Shown here: positions 44,635 to 52,469 of the stretch, piece by piece | How positions within the stretch are numbered: the stretch's first letter is position 1 | How the letters are laid out: each line of letters starts with the position of its first letter | From: Delftia tsuruhatensis | GTDB lineage: Bacteria; Pseudomonadota; Gammaproteobacteria; Burkholderiales; Burkholderiaceae_C | Assembly: GCF_903815225.1 (NCBI RefSeq) | Contig: NZ_LR813084.1 | Span: 1,530,501 to 1,594,500, forward strand | DNA length: 64,000 nucleotides | Reading direction: 5' to 3' | The notes under the pieces: model-generated | Database searches by the model: none | What the model saw: the letters and a program-made list of their open reading frames with translations, nothing else | What the model was told of the DNA's origin: nothing | Position numbers and translations under genes: made by a program

Positions 44635-44672
44635 GCGGGTGGGGCCGCAGCCCCGCCCGCAATCCGCTTTTT
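44635..44672 (+). terminator. GC-rich hairpin with T-run between the aminotransferase gene and hom
   Basis: GCGGGTGGGGC pairs with GCCCCGCCCGC (11 pairs, one G-T) around a CGCA loop, with TTTTT seven bases later. The spacer weakens it as a terminator; partial read-through into hom is likely. Confidence 0.45.
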
Positions 44673-44732
44673 CACGGCTGCAGGCGGGCGCCTCCCGACC
44701 GCCGCAGCGCTTTTTGACTGGCAAGTAGCTTT

Positions 44733-46082
44733 ATGAAACCGATCCAAGTAGGCCTCCTGGGCATTGGCACCGTGGGCGGTGGCACGTTCAACGTGCTGCA
44801 GCGCAACCAAGAAGAGATCCGCCGCCGCGCGGGCCGCGGTATTGAGATTGCCATGGTGGCCGACCTGGATACGGAACGTGCACGCTCCGTCGTGGGCGAC
44901 ACGGCCAAGGTGGTCGGCGATGCGCGCGAGATCATCGCCAACCCCGAGATCGATGTCGTCGTCGAACTGATCGGCGGCTATGGCATCGCCAAGGCCCTGG
45001 TGCTGGAGGCGATCGCGGCCGGCAAGCATGTGGTGACCGCCAACAAGGCCCTGCTGGCCGTGCACGGCAGCGAAATCTTCAAGGCCGCGGCCGACAAGGG
45101 CGTGATGGTGGCCTACGAGGCGGCCGTGGCCGGCGGCATCCCCATCATCAAGGCGCTGCGCGAAGGCCTGACGGCCAACCAGATCCAGTGGGTGGCCGGC
45201 ATCATCAACGGCACGACCAATTTCATCCTGTCCGAGATGCGCGACAAGGGGCTGGACTTCGACGTGGTGCTCAAGGAGGCCCAGCGCCTGGGCTACGCCG
45301 AAGCCGACCCCACCTTCGACATCGAAGGCGTGGATGCCGCCCACAAGGTCACGCTGATGAGCGCCATCGCCTTCGGCATTCCCGTGCAGTTCGACAAGGC
45401 GCATGTGGAAGGCATCACCAAGCTGTCGGCCGCCGACATCAAGTACGCCGAGCAGCTGGGCTACCGCATCAAGCTGCTGGGCATCACCAAGCGCACGGAC
45501 AAGGGCATCGAGCTGCGCGTGCACCCCAGCCTGGTGCCGGCCAAGCGCCTGATCGCCAACGTCGAAGGCGCGATGAACGCCGTCGTCGTGCACGGCGATG
45601 CCGTGGGCACGACCCTGTACTACGGCAAGGGTGCGGGTTCCGAGCCCACGGCCAGCGCCGTGATCGCCGATCTGGTGGACATCGCCCGCCTGCACACGGC
45701 CGATCCCGAGCATCGCGTGCCGCCGCTGGCCTTCCAGTCGAGCACCCTGGCCGCCGCCGGCGGCGAGCTGCCCGTGCTGCCCATGAGCGAGGTGGTGACC
45801 AGCTACTACCTGCGCATCCGCGTGGCCGACGAGGCGGGCGTGCTGGCCAGGATCACCAGCATCCTCGCCGGTGCCGGCATCAGCATCGACGCCCTGCTGC
45901 AGCGCGAGGCTGGCGAGGTGAGCGGTGACAGCGAAGGCAGCCAGGGCGTGCCTCAGACGGATCTGATCATCCTCACCCACGCCACGCGCGAAGGCGACAT
46001 GGACGCGGCGCTGGCGCAGATCCAGCAGCTGCCCACGGTCCTGGCCCCCATCAACCGCATCCGCAAGGAAGAGTTGAACTGA
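44733..46082 (+). CDS. hom: Homoserine dehydrogenase
   Basis: Reduces aspartate semialdehyde to homoserine for threonine and methionine. The 449-residue protein has the Rossmann start VGLLGIGTVGGGTFNVL, the catalytic region GGIPIIKALREGLTANQ and GIINGTTNFIL, and a C-terminal ACT domain (about 350-440, YYLRIRVADEAGVLARITSIL) that commonly gives threonine feedback. It is followed by thrC after 171 bases. With asd in the same window it defines the aspartate-to-threonine path. Confidence 0.96.
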   Translation: MKPIQVGLLGIGTVGGGTFNVLQRNQEEIRRRAGRGIEIAMVADLDTERARSVVGDTAKVVGDAREIIANPEIDVVVELIGGYGIAKALVLEAIAAGKHVVTANKALLAVHGSEIFKAAADKGVMVAYEAAVAGGIPIIKALREGLTANQIQWVAGIINGTTNFILSEMRDKGLDFDVVLKEAQRLGYAEADPTFDIEGVDAAHKVTLMSAIAFGIPVQFDKAHVEGITKLSAADIKYAEQLGYRIKLLGITKRTDKGIELRVHPSLVPAKRLIANVEGAMNAVVVHGDAVGTTLYYGKGAGSEPTASAVIADLVDIARLHTADPEHRVPPLAFQSSTLAAAGGELPVLPMSEVVTSYYLRIRVADEAGVLARITSILAGAGISIDALLQREAGEVSGDSEGSQGVPQTDLIILTHATREGDMDAALAQIQQLPTVLAPINRIRKEELN

Positions 46083-46084
46083 CA

Positions 46085-46215
46085 AGGCTCCCCTTGAGGC
46101 GCTGCGCGCCTTTCCCCTCTCTCGCTGCGCGGGAGGGGGACGGCACCCTCGGTGCGGGGCGGCGCGGCCGGCGTAGGCCCTTCCTCGGTGCCCCCAGGTG
46201 GGGAGGCGCCGGTTT
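46085..46215. repeat. GC-rich dispersed-repeat-like element between hom and thrC
   Basis: The 170-base gap contains several short inverted repeats: AGGCGCTGCGCGCCT (46097-46111), CCCCTCTCTCGCTGCGCGGGAGGGG, and GGCACC/GGTGCC-type arms. The wording matches repeats I recall scattered between genes of Comamonadaceae, but I see only one copy here and cannot show dispersal from this window. It may act in mRNA stability between hom and thrC. Confidence 0.4.
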
Positions 46216-46253
46216 CATGCGCAGCGCCCTGAGGCCACTGACAAGGAATTCAA

Positions 46254-47681
46254 ATGTTGTACCTTTCCACGCGCGGCCATGCGGACCGCAAGCGCTTTTG
46301 CGACATCCTGCTCGAGGGACTGGCGCCCGATGGCGGGTTGTACCTGCCCGAGCACTATCCGCAGATCGATGCCGCCCGTCTGGGCGAGCTGCGCCGCATC
46401 TACAAGGATGAGGGCTATGCAGCCCTGGCCTTCGAGATCCTGAGCCTGTACATCGACGACATTCCTGCCGACGATCTGCGCGCCCTGTGCGCCAGGACCT
46501 ACACGCAGCAGGTCTTCGGCACGGCCGAGATCACGCCGCTGCGCCGGCTGGAGGACGGCCTCTGGCTCGAGGCCCTGTCCAACGGCCCCACGCTGGCCTT
46601 CAAGGACATGGCCATGCAACTGCTGGGCAACCTGTTCGAGTACGAACTGGGCCGCCGCGGCGAAGAACTCAACATCCTGGGCGCCACCAGCGGCGACACC
46701 GGCAGTGCCGCCGAGTACGCCATGCGCGGCAAGAAGGGCGTGCGCGTGTTCATGACCAGCCCGCACGGCCGCATGAGCCCCTTCCAGCAGGCCCAGATGT
46801 TCAGCCTGCAGGATGCCAACATCCACAACATCGCCATCGAAGGCGTGTTCGACGACTGCCAGGACATCGTCAAGGCCGTCTCCAACGACCACGCCTTCAA
46901 GGCGAAGTACAAGATCGGCACCGTCAATTCGATCAACTGGGCCCGCCTGCTGGCCCAGGTCGTCTACTACTTCGCCGGCTACCTGCAGGCCACGCAGGGC
47001 AACGACGAGAAGGTCGCCTTCACCGTGCCCAGCGGCAATTTCGGCAACATCTGCGCAGGCCATGTGGCACGCCAGATGGGCCTGCCCATCGCACGCCTGG
47101 TCGTGGCGACCAATGAGAACGACGTGCTCGACGAGTTCTTCCGCACTGGTGCCTATGTGGTGCGCGGCAGCGAGCATACCTATGAGACGTCCAGCCCCTC
47201 GATGGACATCTCCAAGGCCAGCAACTTCGAGCGCTTCGTGTTCGACCTGCTGGGCCGTGACGGCGATGCCACGCGCGAGCTGTTCGCCGAAGGCGTGGCG
47301 CGCCAGGGCCGCTTCGACCTGGGCGGCAATCCGCTGTTCCAGCAAGCGGCCGCCCGCTATGGATTCGTCAGCGGCAAGAGCACGCACGCCGACCGCCTGG
47401 CCACCATCCGCGATACTTTCGAACGCTTCGGCACCATGATCGACACGCACACGGCCGACGGCGTCAAGGTGGCGCGCGAGAACCTGCTGCCCGGCGTGCC
47501 CATGATCGTGCTGGAGACGGCGCTGCCCATCAAGTTCGCCGCCACCATCGAGGAAGCACTGGGCCGCCAGCCCGACCGCCCGGCGCAGTTCGAAGGCATC
47601 GAAGACCTGCCCAAGCGCGTGACCGTCATGCCTGCCGATGCGCAGCGCATCAAGGCCTACATCGCGCAGCACTGCGACTGA
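46254..47681 (+). CDS. thrC: Threonine synthase
   Basis: PLP enzyme that turns phosphohomoserine into threonine. The 475-residue protein starts MLYLSTRGHADRKRFCDILLEGLAPDGGLYLPE, has the PLP lysine in TLAFKDMAMQLLG near residue 118 and the phosphate loop GATSGDTGSAAE near residue 143. Length fits the long proteobacterial form. It is the last gene of the threonine run; mobB follows after 46 bases. Confidence 0.96.
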   Translation: MLYLSTRGHADRKRFCDILLEGLAPDGGLYLPEHYPQIDAARLGELRRIYKDEGYAALAFEILSLYIDDIPADDLRALCARTYTQQVFGTAEITPLRRLEDGLWLEALSNGPTLAFKDMAMQLLGNLFEYELGRRGEELNILGATSGDTGSAAEYAMRGKKGVRVFMTSPHGRMSPFQQAQMFSLQDANIHNIAIEGVFDDCQDIVKAVSNDHAFKAKYKIGTVNSINWARLLAQVVYYFAGYLQATQGNDEKVAFTVPSGNFGNICAGHVARQMGLPIARLVVATNENDVLDEFFRTGAYVVRGSEHTYETSSPSMDISKASNFERFVFDLLGRDGDATRELFAEGVARQGRFDLGGNPLFQQAAARYGFVSGKSTHADRLATIRDTFERFGTMIDTHTADGVKVARENLLPGVPMIVLETALPIKFAATIEEALGRQPDRPAQFEGIEDLPKRVTVMPADAQRIKAYIAQHCD

Positions 47682-47727
47682 TGCCAAGGCGGGTCTGTCT
47701 ACCCGCCCGCTGCTGGAGCGCGCGGCG

Positions 47728-48282
47728 ATGAAGGTCATCGGCTTTGCCGGTTACTCGGGCGCGGGCAAGACCAGCCTCGTGGAGCCCCTGATCACGCTGA
47801 TGCGTGCGCAGGGGCTCGGCGTTTCGGTGGTCAAGCATGCCCACCACGATTTCGACGTGGACCACGAGGGCAAGGACAGCTGGCGCCACCGCAAGGCCGG
47901 TGCCTACGAGGTGGTGCTGGCGTCCGACCGGCGGCTTGCGCTGATGCGCGAGTTCGCCGAACCTGCCGAACTGTCGGTGCACGAGATGCTGGCGGAACTC
48001 GATCCGCGCGTGGATTGGGTGCTGGTCGAGGGCTTCAAGCACGCCGACCTGCCCAAGATCGAGATCTGGCGGGATCAGCCCGAGCGCGCCAGCGCCGGAA
48101 AGTCCCAGGCGCCCCTGTATCCGCACGATCCCCATGTGCTGGCCATCGCCACCGATGCACCATGGCGCCTGCCCGTGCCGCCGCGCCAGCCGGTGCTGGA
48201 CCTCAACGCGCCGGCGCAGATACTGCAATGGCTACTGGAACACGCGCAGCAACTGAGCTACCGTGCACCCGACAGCCGATGA
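47728..48282 (+). CDS. mobB: Molybdopterin-guanine dinucleotide biosynthesis protein MobB
   Basis: A GTP-binding helper for conversion of molybdopterin to the guanine dinucleotide form. The 184-residue protein has the P-loop GYSGAGKTSLVEPL near residue 7 and VSVVKHAHHDFDVDHEGKDSWRHRKAGA, the conserved histidine-rich region. The ATG at 47728 follows GCGGCG with no clear ribosome site; the frame extends 30 codons upstream without similarity. moeA starts 18 bases later. Confidence 0.92.
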   Translation: MKVIGFAGYSGAGKTSLVEPLITLMRAQGLGVSVVKHAHHDFDVDHEGKDSWRHRKAGAYEVVLASDRRLALMREFAEPAELSVHEMLAELDPRVDWVLVEGFKHADLPKIEIWRDQPERASAGKSQAPLYPHDPHVLAIATDAPWRLPVPPRQPVLDLNAPAQILQWLLEHAQQLSYRAPDSR

Positions 48283-48300
48283 GACCAGGAGAAGAACACC

Positions 48301-49551
48301 ATGCGAGCCCCCCTCAAGTCCCTCGATGACGCACTGGCCGAGCTGCTGGCGCATGCCCTGCCGCTCGATGGCGTCGAAGCCGTGGACAGCTTCGACGCGG
48401 ACGGTCGCGTGCTGCTGGCCGATGCCGTCTCGCCCCTTCAGGTGCCGCCCCAGGACAACAGCGCCATGGATGGCTATGCCGTGCGCAGCGCCGACTGCGC
48501 GGCCGGTGATGCCGTGCTGCCCGTCTCTCAGCGCATTCCCGCAGGCTCCACGGGCCAGCCATTGGCCGAGGGCACGGTGGCCCGCATTTTCACGGGCGCG
48601 TCCGTGCCGGCCGGGGCCGATGCCATCGTCATGCAGGAAGACTGCGAGGTGCTGGAAGATGGCCGCGTGCGCGTCAAGGCACGGCCCGAGGCCGGCCAGT
48701 GGATACGCCGCTCGGGCGAGGACATCCGCAAGGGCGCCACCGTGATCGCGGCCGGCACGCGGCTGTCGCCGGCCGAACTGGGGCTGGCGGCCAGCATCGG
48801 CCTGGCCCGCCTGCAGGTGGCACGCAGGCCGCGCGTGGCCCTGTTTTCCACGGGCGACGAACTCGTCATGCCCGGCACCATCGCACCCGAGCAGATGCCG
48901 CCCGGCAGCATCTACAACAGCAACCGCTTCTTCCTGCGCGCCCTGCTGCAGCGCATGGGTTGCGAAGTCACCGACTTCGGCATCGTTCCGGACCAGCGCG
49001 AAGCGACGGTCCATGCCTTGCGCGAGGCTGCCCGTGCCCACGACCTGATCCTGACCAGTGGCGGTGTCTCGGTCGGCGAGGAAGACCATGTCAAGCCCGC
49101 CGTGCAGGCCCTGGGCCAGCTGGATCTGTGGCAGATATCGGTCAAGCCCGGCAAGCCCTTCGCCTATGGCCGCGTGGGCCTGGACGGAGAGGCCGGCGAG
49201 GCAGGCGGCTTTGCCCACTTCATCGGGCTGCCCGGCAACCCGGTTTCCAGCTTCGTCACCTTCCTGCTGCTGGTGCGTCCCTTCGTGCTGCGTCTGCAGG
49301 GCGTACGATCGGTGCTGCCGCGCTCCGTCGAGGTGCGCGCCGACTTCCACTGGCCGCGCGGGGACAGGCGTCGCGAGTTCCTGCGCGTGCGCTACAACGA
49401 AAGCGGCGGCCTGGAGCTGTTCCGCAACCAGAGCTCGGGCGTGCTGACATCGGCCGCCTGGGGCGACGGCGTGGTCGACAACCCGCCAGGCCAGACCATC
49501 GCACCTGGCGACAAGGTCCGCTTCATCGCTTTCTCGGAGCTGCTGTCATGA
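48301..49551 (+). CDS. moeA: Molybdopterin molybdenumtransferase MoeA
   Basis: Inserts molybdenum into adenylylated molybdopterin. The 416-residue protein has domain signatures NSAMDGYAVRSAD near residue 58, GRIFTGA-like VARIFTGASVPAGADAIVMQED near 95, the MoCF-binding core with ILTSGGVSVGEEDHV near 255 and GLPGNPVSSFVTF near 310. A strong ribosome site (AGGAGAAG) lies before the ATG. Its stop overlaps the moaD start (ATGA). Confidence 0.95.
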   Translation: MRAPLKSLDDALAELLAHALPLDGVEAVDSFDADGRVLLADAVSPLQVPPQDNSAMDGYAVRSADCAAGDAVLPVSQRIPAGSTGQPLAEGTVARIFTGASVPAGADAIVMQEDCEVLEDGRVRVKARPEAGQWIRRSGEDIRKGATVIAAGTRLSPAELGLAASIGLARLQVARRPRVALFSTGDELVMPGTIAPEQMPPGSIYNSNRFFLRALLQRMGCEVTDFGIVPDQREATVHALREAARAHDLILTSGGVSVGEEDHVKPAVQALGQLDLWQISVKPGKPFAYGRVGLDGEAGEAGGFAHFIGLPGNPVSSFVTFLLLVRPFVLRLQGVRSVLPRSVEVRADFHWPRGDRRREFLRVRYNESGGLELFRNQSSGVLTSAAWGDGVVDNPPGQTIAPGDKVRFIAFSELLS

Positions 49552-49811
49552 GCCAGTCCATCACCGTCACCGTGCGCTATTTCGCCTCCATCCGCGAGGC
49601 CCTGGGCACGGGCAGCGAAACCCTTTCCACGCGGGCCGCCACCGTGGGCGCCCTGCGTGACGAACTGATCGCGCGCGGTGGCGCGGCGGCCGAGGCGCTG
49701 GCGCAGGGCCGCGCCGTGCGCATGGCGCTGAACCAGACCTTGTGCGAGGGCGTGGCTGCCATTCGCCAGGGCGACGAGGTGGCTTTCTTTCCCCCCGTCA
49801 CCGGAGGTTGA
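49548..49811 (+). CDS. moaD: Molybdopterin synthase sulphur carrier subunit MoaD
   Basis: A ubiquitin-like sulphur carrier whose C-terminal Gly-Gly is thiocarboxylated and donates sulphur to the dithiolene. The 87-residue protein has the beta-grasp start VTVRYFASIREALG and ends VAFFPPVTGG with the essential Gly-Gly. The ATG overlaps the moeA stop. Its enzyme partner moaE is not next to it, but lies 2.2 kb downstream beyond an insert. Confidence 0.95.
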   Translation: MSQSITVTVRYFASIREALGTGSETLSTRAATVGALRDELIARGGAAAEALAQGRAVRMALNQTLCEGVAAIRQGDEVAFFPPVTGG

Positions 49812-49816
49812 GCGCC

Positions 49817-50164
49817 ATGGCCCCAGACAAGTCCGTGGACCAGGCCATCAGCGCACGCACGCGCAAGGCCCTGTCCGAAGCAAGGGCACGTGGCGTGCAA
49901 CTGGGGCGCGCCGGCGCCGATAACCTGCGCGCCACCGTGGAAAAGCGAAAATCCACCGCCGATGCCTTCGCCCGGCAGCATGAAGCGCTGTTCGCCGAGT
50001 TGCAGGCGCGCGGGCTGACCCACCGCGCCATGGCTGCCGAGCTCAACACCCGCGGCATCGCGGCGGCCCGGGGTGGCGAATGGACCCACGGGCAGGTACA
50101 ACGGATATTGAACCGCTATGCCGAGATGCGCTCGGTGTCCATGGACAGCAGCGGCGGTAGCTGA
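49817..50164 (+). CDS. Serine-recombinase-like DNA-binding fragment (catalytic domain absent)
   Basis: The 115-residue product looks like the C-terminal part of a serine recombinase or resolvase: ARTRKALSEARARGVQLGR resembles the linker helix after the catalytic domain and GLTHRAMAAELNTRGIAAARGGEW resembles the helix-turn-helix. No catalytic Ser region is present upstream, because moaD ends five bases before the ATG. It is either a domain remnant or a stand-alone DNA-binding protein. Its last 49 bases overlap the convergent dapA-like gene. Confidence 0.65.
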   Translation: MAPDKSVDQAISARTRKALSEARARGVQLGRAGADNLRATVEKRKSTADAFARQHEALFAELQARGLTHRAMAAELNTRGIAAARGGEWTHGQVQRILNRYAEMRSVSMDSSGGS

Positions 50165-51045
50165 ATCTGCGCCAGGCGCTGCGCCAGGGCTGCGGATGCC
50201 GGCTGCATGGGCGCGCGCAGGCCGGCCCGCATGCGGCCCTGGCCCGCAAGCCAGGCTTTGATGGGGGCAGGGTTGGGCTCGGCAAAGCATGCGGCGATGT
50301 GGGACAGCAGCGGTTGCCACAGCGCGCGTGCCGCAGGCAGGTCGCCACGCGCCATGCACTGCATCATCTCGACGAAATGCGACGTATGGGCATGGGCGCT
50401 CGCGGCGATCGCACCCGCGCCGCCCTGGGCCAGCGTGGCAAGGATCTGGGCGTCCTCGCCGGCCAGCAACTGCAAACGACCGTCGGCGATCAGGGCCTGG
50501 GTCTTGGCGGCATCACCGCCGCAATCCTTGATCGCCACGATGCGCGGATGGGAGGCCAGCGCGCGCAGCGTGGCCAGATCCAGCACCGCGCCCGTGCGGT
50601 AGGGAATGTCGTAGAGGATGACGGGATGGACGCTGTGGTCGGCGATGGCCGTGAACCACTGCAGCAGGCCTGCCTGTGATGGGCGTATGTAGTGCGGGGC
50701 CGGCACCAAGATGCCGGCCAGCGGCCTTGCGTTGAGGGCCTGCACGCGTGCCAGCGCCTGGCCCAGGTGGCAGTCCGATACCCCCATGACCACGGGCAGG
50801 CCCCGGGCGGCATCGAGCAAGGTCGCGAGCACGGCGTCCTGCTCGGCTTCGCTCAGCGCGGCGGCTTCCGCCGTGGAGCCGCAGGCCACGTAGCCGGCGA
50901 TGCCGGTGCCGTTGTAGTGCTGCACCAGGGCGCGCAGGGCGCCGTGGTCCACCGGGGCGTCGTCGCCGGCCTCGAACGGCGTGACCAGCGGAAGCCACAG
51001 CCCCTGGAAGAGGGCATGCGGCAAGGTCGTGGAATGCAAGGACAT
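50116..51045 (-). CDS. Dihydrodipicolinate synthase family aldolase (DapA-like)
   Basis: A 309-residue class I aldolase of the DHDPS/NAL superfamily. It keeps the Schiff-base Lys173 (VAIKDCGG), Tyr145 and Arg150 (ILYDIPYRTG) and Tyr119 (PAPHYIRP). The usual Thr-Thr pair of the GTTGE loop is Ser57-Thr58 (CGSTAEAAA), so substrate preference may differ from true DapA. The ATG at 51045 follows GAAGGGA. It is opposite in direction to the Moco genes around it. Whether it makes lysine precursor or another keto acid is open. Confidence 0.8.
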   Translation of the reverse strand: MSLHSTTLPHALFQGLWLPLVTPFEAGDDAPVDHGALRALVQHYNGTGIAGYVACGSTAEAAALSEAEQDAVLATLLDAARGLPVVMGVSDCHLGQALARVQALNARPLAGILVPAPHYIRPSQAGLLQWFTAIADHSVHPVILYDIPYRTGAVLDLATLRALASHPRIVAIKDCGGDAAKTQALIADGRLQLLAGEDAQILATLAQGGAGAIAASAHAHTSHFVEMMQCMARGDLPAARALWQPLLSHIAACFAEPNPAPIKAWLAGQGRMRAGLRAPMQPASAALAQRLAQIQLPPLLSMDTERISA

Positions 51046-51315
51046 GGGAAATCCCTTCGGTACTTCAATCGATGGACGACCGGACATGGCCACCGGCCAG
51101 ACCGAGGGCGGAAAGGCAGGCGCCTGAAGCAAGAAGGAGGGGAGAGAGGCTGCCGGGCCGATTCCGTCGCTCATCTGGACGGAACCTCAGCTCCGGTCAG
51201 ACGAGCTGGGGTTTGCAGGCTTTGCGCAGGCAGGCACGCACGGGCAGGCCGTGGTGTGCGGGAGAGGCAAAGACAGCAGACATGGCGTGCAGTGTAGCGC
51301 GCCCGCGCGCCGTTG

Positions 51316-51651
51316 TCAGGCGGCGTCCGGCGCTTCGGCCGACTGCGTCAACAACGGAGCCTGCCACTCCAGCAATTCCGCCAGGCGCTGCACGATCCAG
51401 CGCGCCTCGCCGGGGCTGACGATGGAGCCCTCGGCCGCCAGGCCCGCGTGGATGCCGAGCAAGACCCCCACTTCCGAGGAGTTGCCCGTGTGGTAGAGCG
51501 TCTGCGCCTGCTCGACCAGATGGCTGGACAGGTCCTCGCACAGCTCATAGCGGGCCACCACCTCGGCGATGGAGGCCTTGAGCCGGCCGTGGCGGTCGGC
51601 GTACAGGGCGGCGAAGCTGGGCGGAGGCTGGATCTGGCTGGTGTCGTCCAT
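51316..51651 (-). CDS. Small unknown protein
   Basis: A 111-residue acidic, helical protein (PPPSFAALYADRHGRLKA at the start, RYELCEDLSSHLVEQAQTL in the middle, GEARWIVQRLAELLEW near the end). It resembles short Comamonadaceae proteins labelled, on weak grounds, as ATPase with chaperone activity, but it has no P-loop, so I do not accept that function. It follows the next small gene by nine bases on the same strand. Confidence 0.65.
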   Translation of the reverse strand: MDDTSQIQPPPSFAALYADRHGRLKASIAEVVARYELCEDLSSHLVEQAQTLYHTGNSSEVGVLLGIHAGLAAEGSIVSPGEARWIVQRLAELLEWQAPLLTQSAEAPDAA

Positions 51652-51660
51652 GGGCGCGCC

Positions 51661-51915
51661 TCAATCGGGTTCGAACATGCGCTCGAAGCGTGCGAGGTCC
51701 TCGGCCAGCTCGCAGCTCACGAGCTGGCCCATCTTGCCGTCGGCCAGGCGGTGGGCCGCGAACAGCGTCGCCTTGCCCTGGAAGCCATAGTCGGGCAGAT
51801 GGATGATGGTGTAGGGATGGGGCACGAACAGCTGGTGTTCGAAAACCACCCGGTGCTCGTTGCGTGGCGAGGGGTAGAGCGTGTACTCGGCGGTGTTGAT
51901 GGTGAGTGTGGCCAT
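51661..51915 (-). CDS. Small unknown protein
   Basis: An 84-residue protein with predicted beta strands at the N terminus (ATLTINTAEYTLYPSP; HRVVFEHQLFVPHPYTIIHL) and a helical end. I do not recognise a family. It is probably cotranscribed with the 111-residue protein gene that starts nine bases downstream, and is divergent from moaE by 87 bases. Confidence 0.6.
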   Translation of the reverse strand: MATLTINTAEYTLYPSPRNEHRVVFEHQLFVPHPYTIIHLPDYGFQGKATLFAAHRLADGKMGQLVSCELAEDLARFERMFEPD

Positions 51916-52002
51916 GTGGGCTGCTGCGGCAAAGGTCCGGCTGCTGGGGACGGCAATGCTACCAAGTTCGCCACGGCATCACCGGCCTGCGACAATGCCT
52001 TC

Positions 52003-52464
52003 ATGCAAGCCGTCCGTGTTTCCATCCAGACCGAAGACTTCGACGTATCCGCCGAACTGGCTGCCCTGCGCACCGGCGATGCGCGCGTGGGCGCGGTGTG
52101 CAGCTTCGTGGGCACGGTGCGCGACCGCAATGAGGGCGATGCCGTGGCCAGCATGGAGCTGGAGCACTACCCGGGCATGACGGAAAAGTCCATCGAAGCC
52201 ATCATCGACGAGGCCGTGCAACGCTTCGGCATCCATGGCGCGCGGGTCATCCATCGCGTCGGACCGCTGCGTCCCATGGACCAGATCGTGCTCGTGGCCG
52301 TCACGGCATCGCACCGCGGCATGGCTTTCCAGGCCTGCGAATACATCATGGACTACCTCAAGTCGCTGGCGCCCTTCTGGAAGAAGGAGCAGACCCCGGC
52401 CGGCGCGCGCTGGGTCGATGCGCGCGTCAGCGACGAGCAGGCGCTGGCGCGCTGGCGCCAGTGA
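52003..52464 (+). CDS. moaE: Molybdopterin synthase catalytic subunit MoaE
   Basis: With MoaD forms molybdopterin synthase, which adds two sulphurs to cPMP. The 153-residue protein has GAVCSFVGTVRDRN near residue 33, the ELEHYPGMTEKSIE segment, and the active-site lysines in PFWKKEQTPAGARWVDA near residue 125. The ATG at 52003 gives the standard length; the open frame upstream is antisense to the small unknown genes. It is separated from moaD by the insert at 49.8-51.9 kb. Confidence 0.95.
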   Translation: MQAVRVSIQTEDFDVSAELAALRTGDARVGAVCSFVGTVRDRNEGDAVASMELEHYPGMTEKSIEAIIDEAVQRFGIHGARVIHRVGPLRPMDQIVLVAVTASHRGMAFQACEYIMDYLKSLAPFWKKEQTPAGARWVDARVSDEQALARWRQ

Positions 52465-52469
52465 GGGGC

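Noticed and set aside
47682..48300. Moco riboswitch before mobB or moeA
   Set aside because: The gaps are only 46 and 18 bases, too short to hold the known element.
51316..51651. ATPase with chaperone activity label
   Set aside because: No P-loop or AAA+ motif is present in the 111 residues.
49800..51950. Mobile element or integron
   Set aside because: No terminal inverted repeats, target duplications, attachment site or catalytic recombinase was found around the recombinase fragment.
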